From an uncultured Pelagibacteraceae bacterium (GTDB lineage Bacteria > Pseudomonadota > Alphaproteobacteria > Pelagibacterales > Pelagibacteraceae), in assembly GCA_902515185.1 (NCBI GenBank), contig CABXTN010000003.1, forward strand, positions 31,743 to 95,742: DNA of 64,000 bases, written 5' to 3'. Each line of letters starts with the position of its first letter. The first letter of the stretch is position 1. Of this stretch, positions 9,598 through 18,191 are shown piece after piece. Both the position numbers and the translations under genes were made by a program. A model generated the notes under the pieces. It saw nothing but the letters and a program-made list of their open reading frames with translations. It was not told where the DNA came from and searched no databases.

Positions 9598-10394
9598 TGA
9601 AAAAATTTTTTGTAGTAGGCAACCCAATTGAACATTCTTTATCTCCAGTAATCCATAATTATTGGCTAGAAAAAAATAATATAAATGCAAAATATGAAAA
9701 AAAACTTTTAACAAAAGAAAATATACCAGAAATTATTTCTAGTCTTAAGAGCGGCAAAATAAATGGAATTAATGTTACTGTGCCTTTCAAGGGAGATTTT
9801 ATCTCATTTATGGATGATTTAAGTGATGAAGCTAAACAAACAAATTCAGTTAACACAATATACAATTTAGGGGAAAAATTAATAGGTCATAATACAGATA
9901 TTGCAGGTTTTGAGCTAGCTATTAGACATTGTAAGTATGATATTAATAAAAAAAAAATTCTTATAATAGGAGCTGGTGGAGTTGTTCCATCTATTCTTGT
10001 AGCTTTAAAAAGAATGGGTGTTGGAAAAATTTTTTTACAAAATAGAACTGTCGATAAAGCAAAAAAATTAATAGAATTTTTCCCAGAAACAACTTTGATT
10101 GAATGGGGTACAAAAATAGAAGTTGATATGATTATAAATGCAACCAGCGTGGGGCTTAAAGAGAATGATAATTTAAATATTGATATTAATGGTTTTGAAG
10201 GGAATAAATTTTTTTATGACGTTATTTACAATCCAAAAGAAACAAAATTTTTAAAAGATGCAAAAAGTCAAGGAAATATTACAGAAAATGGAAAAATGAT
10301 GTTCATATACCAAGCTCATCAAGCTTTTTCAGTTTGGCATAAGATTTTACCCAAGATAGACAGTGAATTAATTAAATTGATTGAAAATGATTAA
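9597..10394 (+). CDS. aroE: shikimate dehydrogenase (NADP+)
   Basis: Reduces 3-dehydroshikimate to shikimate in aromatic amino acid synthesis. 265 residues. Substrate-domain motifs are GNPIEHSLSP and GINVTVPFKG (catalytic lysine). The nucleotide-binding loop GAGGVVPSI and the NRT block that favours NADP (LQNRTVDKA) follow. The C-terminal YQAHQAFSVW fits the family's Q-A-x-x-Q/F-xW ending. It keeps the maf-aroE-coaE-dnaQ order seen beside the Caulobacter origin. Confidence 0.96.
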   Translation: MKKFFVVGNPIEHSLSPVIHNYWLEKNNINAKYEKKLLTKENIPEIISSLKSGKINGINVTVPFKGDFISFMDDLSDEAKQTNSVNTIYNLGEKLIGHNTDIAGFELAIRHCKYDINKKKILIIGAGGVVPSILVALKRMGVGKIFLQNRTVDKAKKLIEFFPETTLIEWGTKIEVDMIINATSVGLKENDNLNIDINGFEGNKFFYDVIYNPKETKFLKDAKSQGNITENGKMMFIYQAHQAFSVWHKILPKIDSELIKLIEND

Positions 10395-10956
10395 AATAGC
10401 TATTGTTGGTAAAATTGGTTCAGGCAAGAGTCGTGTAGCATCATTGTTTAAAATTCCAATATTTAATGCAGATTATCAAGTTGCTAGAGTCTACAAGGAA
10501 GATAAAAGTTTTTATGAAAAACTTAAAAAAAAAATACCTAAATTCATAAGTTCGTTTCCAATTAAAAAAAACGAGTTAGTAAAAGCAATATTGTCAAATA
10601 AAAGTAATTTAAAAAAAATAACAAAAATAATCCATCCAATTATCAGAAAAAAATTACTGCTTTTCTTAAAAAAAAATAAGAAAAAAAGAGCAGTTGTTTT
10701 GGACATACCACTTTATCTTGAAAATAAATTGAATAAAAAAAAAGATATAATAATTTTTATAGAAGCAAAAAATGCAGACATAAATAAAAAACTTAGGAAA
10801 AGGCCCAATTTTAATAAAAGATTAATTAATCAATTTAAAAAAATACAACTTAAAAGCAATTTAAAGAAAAAAAAATCCGATTATATAATTAAAAATAATT
10901 TTGTTTCTAATAAGTTAAAAAATGATGTTAAAAATTTAAAGGCTAAAATTTTATAA
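10387..10956 (+). CDS. coaE: dephospho-CoA kinase
   Basis: Last step of coenzyme A synthesis, phosphorylating the ribose 3'-OH of dephospho-CoA. The P-loop GKIGSGKS is at residues 8-15, and the conserved DIPLYLE block is near 100. I chose the ATG at 10387, which overlaps aroE by 8 bp, over an in-frame TTG at 10381, because MIKIAIVGKIGSGKS is the natural N terminus. At 189 residues it is normal in length but extraordinarily lysine- and asparagine-rich in its second half, which is compositional drift more than loss of function. Confidence 0.94.
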   Translation: MIKIAIVGKIGSGKSRVASLFKIPIFNADYQVARVYKEDKSFYEKLKKKIPKFISSFPIKKNELVKAILSNKSNLKKITKIIHPIIRKKLLLFLKKNKKKRAVVLDIPLYLENKLNKKKDIIIFIEAKNADINKKLRKRPNFNKRLINQFKKIQLKSNLKKKKSDYIIKNNFVSNKLKNDVKNLKAKIL

Positions 10957-10957
10957 T

Positions 10958-11632
10958 ATGTCTATTAAAGAAGTTGTTCTTGATACTGAAACTACTGGAC
11001 TAGAAATAAGAGATGGTCACAGAATAGTAGAAATTGGATGTGTAGAATTAGAGAATTACACACCTACAAAGAAAAAATTTCATTATTATTTGAACCCTGA
11101 AAGAAAAGTTTCACCAGAGGCTTTCAAAGTTCATGGCTATTCTGATGAATTCCTTTCAACTAAAAAAAAATTTATAGATATAGCAGATGAATTTCTCAAT
11201 TTTATTGCTGGTAAAAAATTAGTTATCCATAATGCTAAGTTTGACATTTCTCATTTGAATAATGAATTATCATTAATTAATAAAAAAAAAATTGATCTTA
11301 ATCAGGTAACTGACACACTTCAAATTGCTAAAGTAAAATTTCCAGGATCTCCAGTAAGTTTAGATGCTTTGTGTAAAAGATATAAAATAGATAATTCAAA
11401 AAGAACTAAGCATACAGCAATTATAGACTGTGAGTTGTTAACAAAAGTATATGTAAATTTAATCGACCAAAAAGAACCATTTTTAAATTTTGATCAGGAA
11501 CAGTTGTCAAAAAATATGTTTGATGAACAAATTATTTCTTATTGTAAAAGAGTAATTAAACCAAGCGACAAAGACATTAATTTACATAAATCTTTTTTAA
11601 AAACTACCTTAAAAAAAAATTTTTTTAATTAA
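10958..11632 (+). CDS. dnaQ: DNA polymerase III epsilon subunit (3'-5' proofreading exonuclease)
   Basis: Proofreading subunit of the replicative polymerase. 224 residues. Exo I is DTETTG (residues 8-13), Exo II is HNAKFDISHLN and Exo III is KHTAIIDCELL (HxxxxD), all with catalytic residues intact. It follows coaE by one base and ends the origin-proximal plus-strand operon. Its stop overlaps the convergent secB by 8 bp. The C-terminal part is shorter than in E. coli and reads as a basic tail. Confidence 0.96.
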   Translation: MSIKEVVLDTETTGLEIRDGHRIVEIGCVELENYTPTKKKFHYYLNPERKVSPEAFKVHGYSDEFLSTKKKFIDIADEFLNFIAGKKLVIHNAKFDISHLNNELSLINKKKIDLNQVTDTLQIAKVKFPGSPVSLDALCKRYKIDNSKRTKHTAIIDCELLTKVYVNLIDQKEPFLNFDQEQLSKNMFDEQIISYCKRVIKPSDKDINLHKSFLKTTLKKNFFN

Positions 11633-12047
11633 ATTTTTCACTAAATAATTTATTAAAATCAACTTTTTTCTCAAATTTTACTTCTGGATATCCAGAGTCT
11701 TTTAATAAGTTTAGTAAAATTTTTTCTAATTTTGGATAAATTTCGTTTTGTACATCGCAAAGTATAATTTTTTGCAGTTCTTTTTTTTCTTTGACATCAT
11801 CTTCTATCTTAATTATTGAAGCATAAACAATTTCGAAATAAGACTTTTTATCTGGTTTCAATTTATTTTGAAATTTTAAAGAAGTATTAACTTCAATCAA
11901 TTTATTTTTTAATGGTTTAGAGGTAATATCAATATCCATCTCATATTTATTTATATTACTTTTTGTGAATAAAAAACTCTCAACATCTGGAGTCTCACTA
12001 GACATGTCTTTTATATAGTTTGATAAAATTTTATATTGTTCAGTCAT
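11625..12047 (-). CDS. secB: protein-export chaperone SecB
   Basis: Tetrameric chaperone that keeps preproteins unfolded for SecA. 140 residues with the SecB core: YIKDMSSETPDVES near the N terminus and VNTSLKFQNK in the strand region. The FEKKVDFNKLF C-terminal stretch matches the alphaproteobacterial V/I-DFxxLY-type ending. Its start overlaps the end of fxsA by 4 bp on the same strand, so the two are co-transcribed. Confidence 0.93.
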   Translation of the reverse strand: MTEQYKILSNYIKDMSSETPDVESFLFTKSNINKYEMDIDITSKPLKNKLIEVNTSLKFQNKLKPDKKSYFEIVYASIIKIEDDVKEKKELQKIILCDVQNEIYPKLEKILLNLLKDSGYPEVKFEKKVDFNKLFSEKFN

Positions 12048-12457
12048 TTTTTATCATCGATTTCTTCAGCATCACCCTCTATCAAATCATCTTTAACATA
12101 TTTTTTTCTTGTTTGTTTATTTTTATATTTTCTCAATAAAATTTTTCTAGTCGGAGGGAAAATAATTAAAATACCAATTAGATCAGTTGCAAATCCTGGT
12201 AGTATTAATAATATTGCCGCAAAAGCTAATGCAGCCCCTGAAAGCATTTCATAAAAAGGTATTTCGTTTTTAACAATTTGTGCAATCCCAGATTTTAGCG
12301 TATTAAATCCTTCGTACCTTGCATATATCACACCCATAAAGGCTGTTATAAAAATTAAAGAAATTGTATTGAAAGCTCCAATTTTGCCTCCAATCTCAAT
12401 AAATAGGTAAATCTCAACAATTGGAATTAAAATAATTGATAATATTATAGCGTTCAT
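12044..12457 (-). CDS. fxsA: FxsA-family cytoplasmic membrane protein
   Basis: FxsA is a small inner-membrane protein; in E. coli its overproduction eases phage T7 exclusion by F. The start chosen is the ATG at 12455-12457 (MNAIILSII), giving 137 residues; an upstream extension in the same frame has no family similarity. It has three or four hydrophobic segments with the typical PIVEIYLFIEIGGKIGA opening and LPGFATDLIGI. A basic segment and an acidic tail (EGDAEEIDD) follow. The secB-fxsA-tim44 layout is typical of alphaproteobacteria. Confidence 0.9.
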   Translation of the reverse strand: MNAIILSIILIPIVEIYLFIEIGGKIGAFNTISLIFITAFMGVIYARYEGFNTLKSGIAQIVKNEIPFYEMLSGAALAFAAILLILPGFATDLIGILIIFPPTRKILLRKYKNKQTRKKYVKDDLIEGDAEEIDDKK

Positions 12458-12515
12458 TTGTCTATAGTCTAATTTGCTAGTTGAAATTAAGCAACATAGT
12501 AAATACAATTTAATT

Positions 12516-13103
12516 ATGAATTATAGTTTTGAATATATTGATATTATATTGCTTGCGATGATTGCTGGATTTATTTTTTTGAGATTGCGGGGAATTTTAG
12601 GTAAGAAATCAGGATATGAGGAAGAAATGGCATCTGGCTTTACACGAGATTTCGCAAAAGAAACAATTAAAAAAAACACAAATGAAATTGTTTTTGACGA
12701 TAAAGCTCAAAGCGATTTTATAAAAGGAGCCAAAATTGCTTATGAAAATATTGTAGTAAGCTTTTCATCTGGAAATTTAAGTGGAGTGAAACAAATTTTA
12801 AGCAAAAAAGTTTATGATCAATTTGACTCGGCTATTAAGGACAGAAATTCCAATGGGCAAATATCTGAAACAACATTTATAGGCATAAGTTCTGCAGAAA
12901 TTAAAAATCATGAAAACAACAAGGGTTTATTGAGAGTAACGGTTGATTTTGCAAGTGAAATAATTTCTTGTATTAAAGATAAAGACGGTAAAATTCTTTC
13001 AGGAGATCCAAAAAAAGTCAAAAAAGTTTACGATACATGGGTCTTTTCAAAAGAAACCTCATCTAATAATCCAAACTGGTCATTAATTGGAACAGAGAGT
13101 TGA
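12516..13103 (+). CDS. Tim44-like domain protein (TimA/Tim44 family)
   Basis: 195 residues from the ATG at 12516; an upstream TTG at 12474 would add 14 residues without family features. One N-terminal hydrophobic segment (IIILLAMIAGFIFLRLRGILG-like) is followed by a Tim44 domain with the FIKGAKIAYENIV and LKQILSKKVYDQF-type helices. Mitochondrial Tim44 tethers the import motor; bacterial versions are inner-membrane-associated with a poorly defined role. It is divergent from fxsA, and the stop codon directly abuts the smr TTG start. Confidence 0.88.
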   Translation: MNYSFEYIDIILLAMIAGFIFLRLRGILGKKSGYEEEMASGFTRDFAKETIKKNTNEIVFDDKAQSDFIKGAKIAYENIVVSFSSGNLSGVKQILSKKVYDQFDSAIKDRNSNGQISETTFIGISSAEIKNHENNKGLLRVTVDFASEIISCIKDKDGKILSGDPKKVKKVYDTWVFSKETSSNNPNWSLIGTES

Positions 13104-13514
13104 TTGAGCAAAATAAGTGATAAAGATAAAAAAGACTGGAATAATTTTATTAACAGTAGTCAAAGAGTTGAGAATAAGGACAAAGATTTAGTTAGTAAAG
13201 AAAATACACAATCCTACATTTCTATAGATCTTCATGGTTATACTTTAGATCAAGCAAATAAAAAAGTTAGTGAGTTAATATTAAATAGCTACGAAAAAGG
13301 TATTAGAAATATTAATATAATAACTGGCAAAGGAAACAGATCGAATAATCAGCAAGATCCATATCAATCAAAAAATTTGTCTATTTTAAAATATGCAATA
13401 CCAGATTTTATTACAAACAATTTAGATTTGATGAACAAAATTATTAAAATTGATTATCAGGCAGTAAACGACCCTACAAGTGGAAGTTTTAGTATTTTGC
13501 TTAAAAAAAACTAA
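13104..13514 (+). CDS. Smr-domain protein
   Basis: 136 residues. The Smr domain starts at about residue 37 with ISIDLHGYTLDQA (the LDxH-type DLHG motif) and continues to IITGKGNRS. Smr domains bind or nick nucleic acid, and stand-alone versions act in mRNA or DNA turnover. The start is TTG, directly after the TGA of the Tim44 gene; there is no ATG before the domain. In most alphaproteobacteria mltA lies between tim44 and smr and is absent here. The gene ends exactly where convergent hslU ends. Confidence 0.88.
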   Translation: MSKISDKDKKDWNNFINSSQRVENKDKDLVSKENTQSYISIDLHGYTLDQANKKVSELILNSYEKGIRNINIITGKGNRSNNQQDPYQSKNLSILKYAIPDFITNNLDLMNKIIKIDYQAVNDPTSGSFSILLKKN

Positions 13515-14885
13515 TTATAAAATAAATTTTGAAAGATCGGTATCTTTTACCAATTCACCTATATTGTCTTTAATATATTTAGAGTTGACAATAATTTTCT
13601 CGCCAGATCTGTCAGTTGCTGTAAAACTAATTTCATCTAGAACTCTCTCAATAATAGTATGAAGTCTTCTTGCACCAATATTTTCGACAGTTGAATTCAC
13701 TTCAGTTGCTATATTTGCGATTGCATCAATACCATCTTCTGAAAATTCTAGATCTACATTTTCAGTTTTTAGTAAAGCTTTGTATTGCTTTATTAAACTA
13801 TTATCTGGCTCTCTTAAAATTTTTTTAAAGTCTTCGCTTGTTAAAGCCTCAAGCTCAACTCTAATAGGCAATCTACCTTGCAATTCTGGGAGTAGATCGG
13901 ATGGTTTCGCAAGTTGAAAAGCACCTGATGCAATAAATAGGATATGATCAGTTTTAATTGGACCATACTTAGTACTAACAGTTGTACCTTCAATTAAAGG
14001 CAATAAATCTCTTTGAACACCTTCCCTTGAAACATCACCACCTACACGATCAGTTCGTGCTGAAATTTTATCTATCTCATCTAAAAAAACTATACCGTTA
14101 TTTTCTGTTGAATTTTTTGCGGATTTAATAATTTTATCCTGCTCTATTAATTTATCAGATTCTTCATTTATTAAAATTTCATGAGATTCTTTAACAGTCA
14201 TTTTTTTCTTCTTTTGGTGTTTGCCCATTCCTTTACCAAGCATTTCTCCAATATTAATCATACCAACATTTGCCCCAGGCATACCTGGTATTTCAAATGA
14301 TGGCATAGAAGAGTTACTTTCGTTTACAGCAATTTCAATTTCATTCTCATCCAGATCACCATTTCTTAATCTTTTTCTAAAACTTTCTCTTGTTGCTACA
14401 CTTGCTTTGTTTCCAACAATTGCATCTAAAACTTTTTCTTCTGCCTGTTTTTGTGCTTGTGCATGAACTTCTTTCCTTTTTTTAACTTTTTCCATTGCTA
14501 TGGCAATCTCTAAAAGATCTCTAACTATTTGTTCGACGTCTCTGCCCACATAACCAACCTCAGTGAATCTAGTTGCTTCAACTTTAACAAATGGTGCTTC
14601 TGCAAGTTTTGATAGTCTTCTGGAAATTTCTGTTTTTCCAACTCCTGTTGGTCCAATCATAAGGATATTCTTTGGAAGAACTTCGTCTTTCATCTCGTCT
14701 TTTAATGCTTGCCTTCTCCATCTATTTCTTAAAGCAATAGCTACAGCCCTTTTTGCTTTATTTTGCCCAATAACAAATCTATCTAATTCTGAAACTATCT
14801 CTCTTGGAGAAAGAGAGCTTATAAAGGTTTCATTCCCTTTTTTTTCTCCTTTAGGAACTAGTGGAGTTACATTAGATTTTTCCAT
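13515..14885 (-). CDS. hslU: ATP-dependent protease ATPase subunit HslU
   Basis: AAA+ unfoldase that feeds substrates to HslV. 456 residues. Walker A GPTGVGKT, Walker [10 protein letters not shown], the pore motif GYVGRD, sensor-1 and the C-terminal tail ending LSKFIL that docks on HslV are present. The I-domain (about residues 150-245) carries a methionine- and glycine-rich stretch. The first codon overlaps the last base of hslV, so the two are translationally coupled. Confidence 0.97.
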   Translation of the reverse strand: MEKSNVTPLVPKGEKKGNETFISSLSPREIVSELDRFVIGQNKAKRAVAIALRNRWRRQALKDEMKDEVLPKNILMIGPTGVGKTEISRRLSKLAEAPFVKVEATRFTEVGYVGRDVEQIVRDLLEIAIAMEKVKKRKEVHAQAQKQAEEKVLDAIVGNKASVATRESFRKRLRNGDLDENEIEIAVNESNSSMPSFEIPGMPGANVGMINIGEMLGKGMGKHQKKKKMTVKESHEILINEESDKLIEQDKIIKSAKNSTENNGIVFLDEIDKISARTDRVGGDVSREGVQRDLLPLIEGTTVSTKYGPIKTDHILFIASGAFQLAKPSDLLPELQGRLPIRVELEALTSEDFKKILREPDNSLIKQYKALLKTENVDLEFSEDGIDAIANIATEVNSTVENIGARRLHTIIERVLDEISFTATDRSGEKIIVNSKYIKDNIGELVKDTDLSKFIL

Positions 14886-15400
14886 TATATTTTTTCCATA
14901 TTTATATTGTCATTTGTAAATACACAAATTTCGGAAGCAACTTTTATTGCTTTTTTTGCAATTTCTTCCGCAGATAAATCCGTATCCATTAATACTTTTG
15001 CCGAAGCTAAAGCATAATTTCCGCCCGAGCCAATTCCTATTACATCACCTTCTGGTTCTAGAACATCACCAGTTCCAGAAATTATAAAACTTTTTTCTTT
15101 ATCTCCTATTGCCATTAATGCCTCAAGTCTTCTTAAATATTTGTCTGTTCTCCAATCTTTTGCAAGTTCTACAGCAGCCCTAGTTAAATTCCCGGCATGT
15201 TTTTCTAATTTAGACTCTAATCTTTCAAATAAAGTTAAGGCATCCGCTGTTGATCCAGCAAATCCAGCGATCACATTTCTTTTCTCAATTTTTCTGACTT
15301 TGTTTGCAGTTCTCTTAATCACAGTATTTCCCATGCTCACCTGTCCATCACTAGCAACTACAACATTATTATCTTTTCTTACTAATACAATTGTTGTCAT
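14885..15400 (-). CDS. hslV: ATP-dependent protease peptidase subunit HslV
   Basis: N-terminal-threonine peptidase of the HslUV complex. 171 residues. After removal of Met1 the protein begins TTIVLVRKD, exposing the catalytic threonine. The SDGQVSMG block and the GIGSGGNYA segment are family hallmarks. It is the first gene of the hslVU pair, divergent from hisB across a 90-bp AT-rich spacer that must hold both promoters; no clear -35/-10 pair stands out. Confidence 0.97.
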   Translation of the reverse strand: MTTIVLVRKDNNVVVASDGQVSMGNTVIKRTANKVRKIEKRNVIAGFAGSTADALTLFERLESKLEKHAGNLTRAAVELAKDWRTDKYLRRLEALMAIGDKEKSFIISGTGDVLEPEGDVIGIGSGGNYALASAKVLMDTDLSAEEIAKKAIKVASEICVFTNDNINMEKI

Positions 15401-15490
15401 AGTTATTAAATGGATATTAATTTGAAGAGTTCAAGGTCTTGATTACTTTTATTGATATAAGCAAATAATGAATATATACGTATTAAAATA

Positions 15491-16081
15491 ATGAAAAGAA
15501 AAGCTGATATTACTAGAAAAACAAAAGAAACATCAATAAAGGTAGAGCTTAACATTGATGGTAAGGGCCAATACAAAATTGACACAGGAATTGGTTTCTT
15601 GGATCACATGTTAGAACAACTATCAAAACATTCATCAATTGATCTTAAAGTTAAAGCAAAAGGAGACACCCATATTGATTTACATCATACAACTGAGGAT
15701 ACAGGTATTGCCATTGGTGAATGCTTAAAAAAAGCATCAAAAAATTTTGTTGGAATAAAAAGATATGCACACGCACTGCTGCCAATGGACGAGACTCTTA
15801 CAAGAGTAGCACTAGATGTATCTAACAGACCATATTTAATTTGGAATGTTAAATTAAAAGTTGAGAAATTAGGTGAAATGGATACAGAATTATTTAAAGA
15901 ATGGTTTCAAGCTTTTGCCCAATCTGCAGGAATTACTCTTCACGTGGAAAATATTTATGGTGACAATAGTCACCACATCATTGAATCTTGTTATAAGGGA
16001 CTCGCTAGATCACTTAGAGCTGCACTTGAATTAGATCCTAAAAATAAAAATACGGTGCCCTCTACAAAAGGTTCTTTATAA
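15491..16081 (+). CDS. hisB: imidazoleglycerol-phosphate dehydratase
   Basis: Dehydrates imidazole glycerol phosphate in histidine synthesis. 196 residues, monofunctional form without the histidinol-phosphatase domain. Two Mn-binding clusters are visible: [13 protein letters not shown] with [10 protein letters not shown], and [16 protein letters not shown]. It is the first gene of the his run in this window; hisH begins 11 bp later. Confidence 0.97.
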   Translation: MKRKADITRKTKETSIKVELNIDGKGQYKIDTGIGFLDHMLEQLSKHSSIDLKVKAKGDTHIDLHHTTEDTGIAIGECLKKASKNFVGIKRYAHALLPMDETLTRVALDVSNRPYLIWNVKLKVEKLGEMDTELFKEWFQAFAQSAGITLHVENIYGDNSHHIIESCYKGLARSLRAALELDPKNKNTVPSTKGSL

Positions 16082-16092
16082 AAAAAGAATTA

Positions 16093-16719
16093 ATGAAAGT
16101 CACAATTGTTGATTATAGCTCTGGCAATATAAGCTCTGTAATAAACTCCTTTAAGGAAGTTGCTAAAGACAAAGTAAATATAGAGGTAACTTCAGATCTA
16201 AATAAAATTAAATTAAGTGATAAAGTAGTTTTGCCAGGGCAGGGTTCTTTTAAAAGTTGCGTGGACGCTCTGAAAAATATTAATGGTTTGGTAGATACAC
16301 TTAATGAATTTGCAATTAAAAATAAAAAGCCACTACTTGGAATATGTGTTGGGTTACAAATGTTTGCAGATGTTGGCTATGAGGAAACTAAAACAAAAGG
16401 GCTAGGATGGATTTCGGGCAAAGTATCAAAAATTGATAATCAAAATGGTAAATATAAACTTCCTCACATTGGCTGGAACCAAATTAATATTATTAAGGAT
16501 AGCAAGATTTTTCAAAGTATAGAAAATAATTCTCACATGTATTTTGTTCATAGTTATGAGATTATTCCTAATGATAAAAATGTAATTTCAGCAACTACAG
16601 ATTATTCTTCAAATATTGTATGTTCGATCGAAAAAGAAAATATATTTGGAACACAATTTCATCCAGAAAAAAGTGATAAAATTGGACTTAAAATAATTGA
16701 TAACTTTATAAATTTATAA
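16093..16719 (+). CDS. hisH: imidazole glycerol phosphate synthase, glutaminase subunit HisH
   Basis: Class I glutamine amidotransferase that supplies ammonia to HisF. 208 residues. The catalytic triad is visible as the nucleophile cysteine in LLGICVGLQMF and His/Glu in TQFHPEKSD. The oxyanion strand PGQGSF is also present. The acting complex is HisF-HisH, and both genes are in this operon. Confidence 0.97.
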   Translation: MKVTIVDYSSGNISSVINSFKEVAKDKVNIEVTSDLNKIKLSDKVVLPGQGSFKSCVDALKNINGLVDTLNEFAIKNKKPLLGICVGLQMFADVGYEETKTKGLGWISGKVSKIDNQNGKYKLPHIGWNQINIIKDSKIFQSIENNSHMYFVHSYEIIPNDKNVISATTDYSSNIVCSIEKENIFGTQFHPEKSDKIGLKIIDNFINL

Positions 16720-16721
16720 AA

Positions 16722-17438
16722 ATGAAAGTATTTCCCGCAATAGATATTAAAGATAAAAAATGCGTAAGGCTAGTAAAAGGGGATTTTAATAATAAAACTG
16801 AATATGAAATGTCTCCTATTGAACAAGCAGGCAAATATAAAGATCATGGTTTTAAAAATTTGCACATTGTAGATTTAGATGGAGCTTTAGTTGGTGAAAC
16901 AGTAAATCTAACTATTATAAAAGATATTATTAATAAATTTGATCTTAAAGTCGAGATAGGTGGTGGTATAAGAAATTTTGAAAGTATTCAAAAATATACT
17001 GATGCTGGAGTTGATAAAGTAATTTTAGGTAGTGCAGCAATCAAAGATAAAAATCTTTTAAAAGAAGCGTGTAAAAAATTTCCAAACAAAATTGCATTAG
17101 GTTTAGATGCTAAAGACGGATATTTATTAGTATCTGGATGGACAGAAGCATCTAATCAATTGACTTTAGATTACTTAAAAGAAATAAATGATTATGGTGT
17201 TAGTAGACTAATTTATACTGATATAAATCGAGATGGTATGAAGCAAAGTCCAAATTTTACTGAAACATTGAAAGTTGCTGAAATATCAAATTGTCCTGTG
17301 ATTGTATCAGGCGGCGTTTCATCAATAAGTGATATTCAAAAAGCCAAAACTTTGAAAAATATCGAAGGTATAATAGTTGGTAAAGCTATTTATGATGGTG
17401 ATATTGATTTAAACGAGTTGGTAAAAGAAGATGCTTAA
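16722..17438 (+). CDS. hisA: phosphoribosylformimino-AICAR-P isomerase HisA
   Basis: TIM-barrel isomerase (ProFAR to PRFAR), the step before HisHF. 238 residues. It has the N-terminal [18 protein letters not shown] with the catalytic Asp, the phosphate-binding EIGGGIRN and the second half-barrel copy [10 protein letters not shown]. It overlaps hisF by 8 bp; both are related two-fold repeat barrels. Confidence 0.97.
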   Translation: MKVFPAIDIKDKKCVRLVKGDFNNKTEYEMSPIEQAGKYKDHGFKNLHIVDLDGALVGETVNLTIIKDIINKFDLKVEIGGGIRNFESIQKYTDAGVDKVILGSAAIKDKNLLKEACKKFPNKIALGLDAKDGYLLVSGWTEASNQLTLDYLKEINDYGVSRLIYTDINRDGMKQSPNFTETLKVAEISNCPVIVSGGVSSISDIQKAKTLKNIEGIIVGKAIYDGDIDLNELVKEDA

Positions 17439-18186
17439 AAATAGAATAATACCTTGCCTAGATGTTAAAAATGGAAGAGTAGTTAAGGGTATAAACTTTG
17501 TTGATTTAAAAGATGCAGGTGATCCGGTTGAACAAGCAAAAATTTATAGCGATGGTGGGGCTGATGAAATATGTTTTTTAGATATAACAGCATCAAATGA
17601 AAACAGAAACACTATTTATGATGTTGTTGAAAAAACATCTAAGAAATGCTTCGTTCCCTTGACTGTAGGTGGAGGGATAAGAAACATCAACGATATTAGT
17701 AAATTACTTAATTGTGGGGCGGATAAAGTTTCAATTAACACAGCTGCTGTTAATGATTCAAAAGTTGTTCTTGAAAGTTCTAAAAAATTTGGATCCCAAT
17801 GTATTGTTGTTGCAATTGATGCAAAAAAAAATGGTAACATTTGGGAGATCTATACACACGGTGGAAGAAATAAAACTGGAATTGATGCAATTAAGTTTGC
17901 TAAAGAAATGGAAAGAAGTGGAGCAGGAGAATTGTTAGTAACCTCAATGGATAGGGACGGAACTCAAGTTGGATACGATATTGATTTAATGTCAAGAATT
18001 TCATCTATTGTAAATATTCCTATTATAGCTTCAGGTGGTGTTGGCTCCCTTGATCATTTAGTAGATGGTATAAAATTAGGAAATGCAAGCGCAGTACTAG
18101 CAGCTTCAATTTTTCATTATGGAAAGTACTCTATTAAAGAAGCTAAAGATTATTTAAATTTAAAAGGAATACCTATCAGAGTTTAA
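17431..18186 (+). CDS. hisF: imidazole glycerol phosphate synthase, cyclase subunit HisF
   Basis: Uses ammonia from HisH to convert PRFAR to imidazole glycerol phosphate and AICAR. 251 residues. [14 protein letters not shown] (catalytic Asp), [11 protein letters not shown] and the second catalytic Asp in TSMDRDGT are all conserved. AICAR made here can enter purine synthesis through PurH (29.3-30.8 kb). It is followed after 5 bp by an acyltransferase gene, not by hisE. Confidence 0.97.
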   Translation: MLKNRIIPCLDVKNGRVVKGINFVDLKDAGDPVEQAKIYSDGGADEICFLDITASNENRNTIYDVVEKTSKKCFVPLTVGGGIRNINDISKLLNCGADKVSINTAAVNDSKVVLESSKKFGSQCIVVAIDAKKNGNIWEIYTHGGRNKTGIDAIKFAKEMERSGAGELLVTSMDRDGTQVGYDIDLMSRISSIVNIPIIASGGVGSLDHLVDGIKLGNASAVLAASIFHYGKYSIKEAKDYLNLKGIPIRV

Positions 18187-18191
18187 AAATT

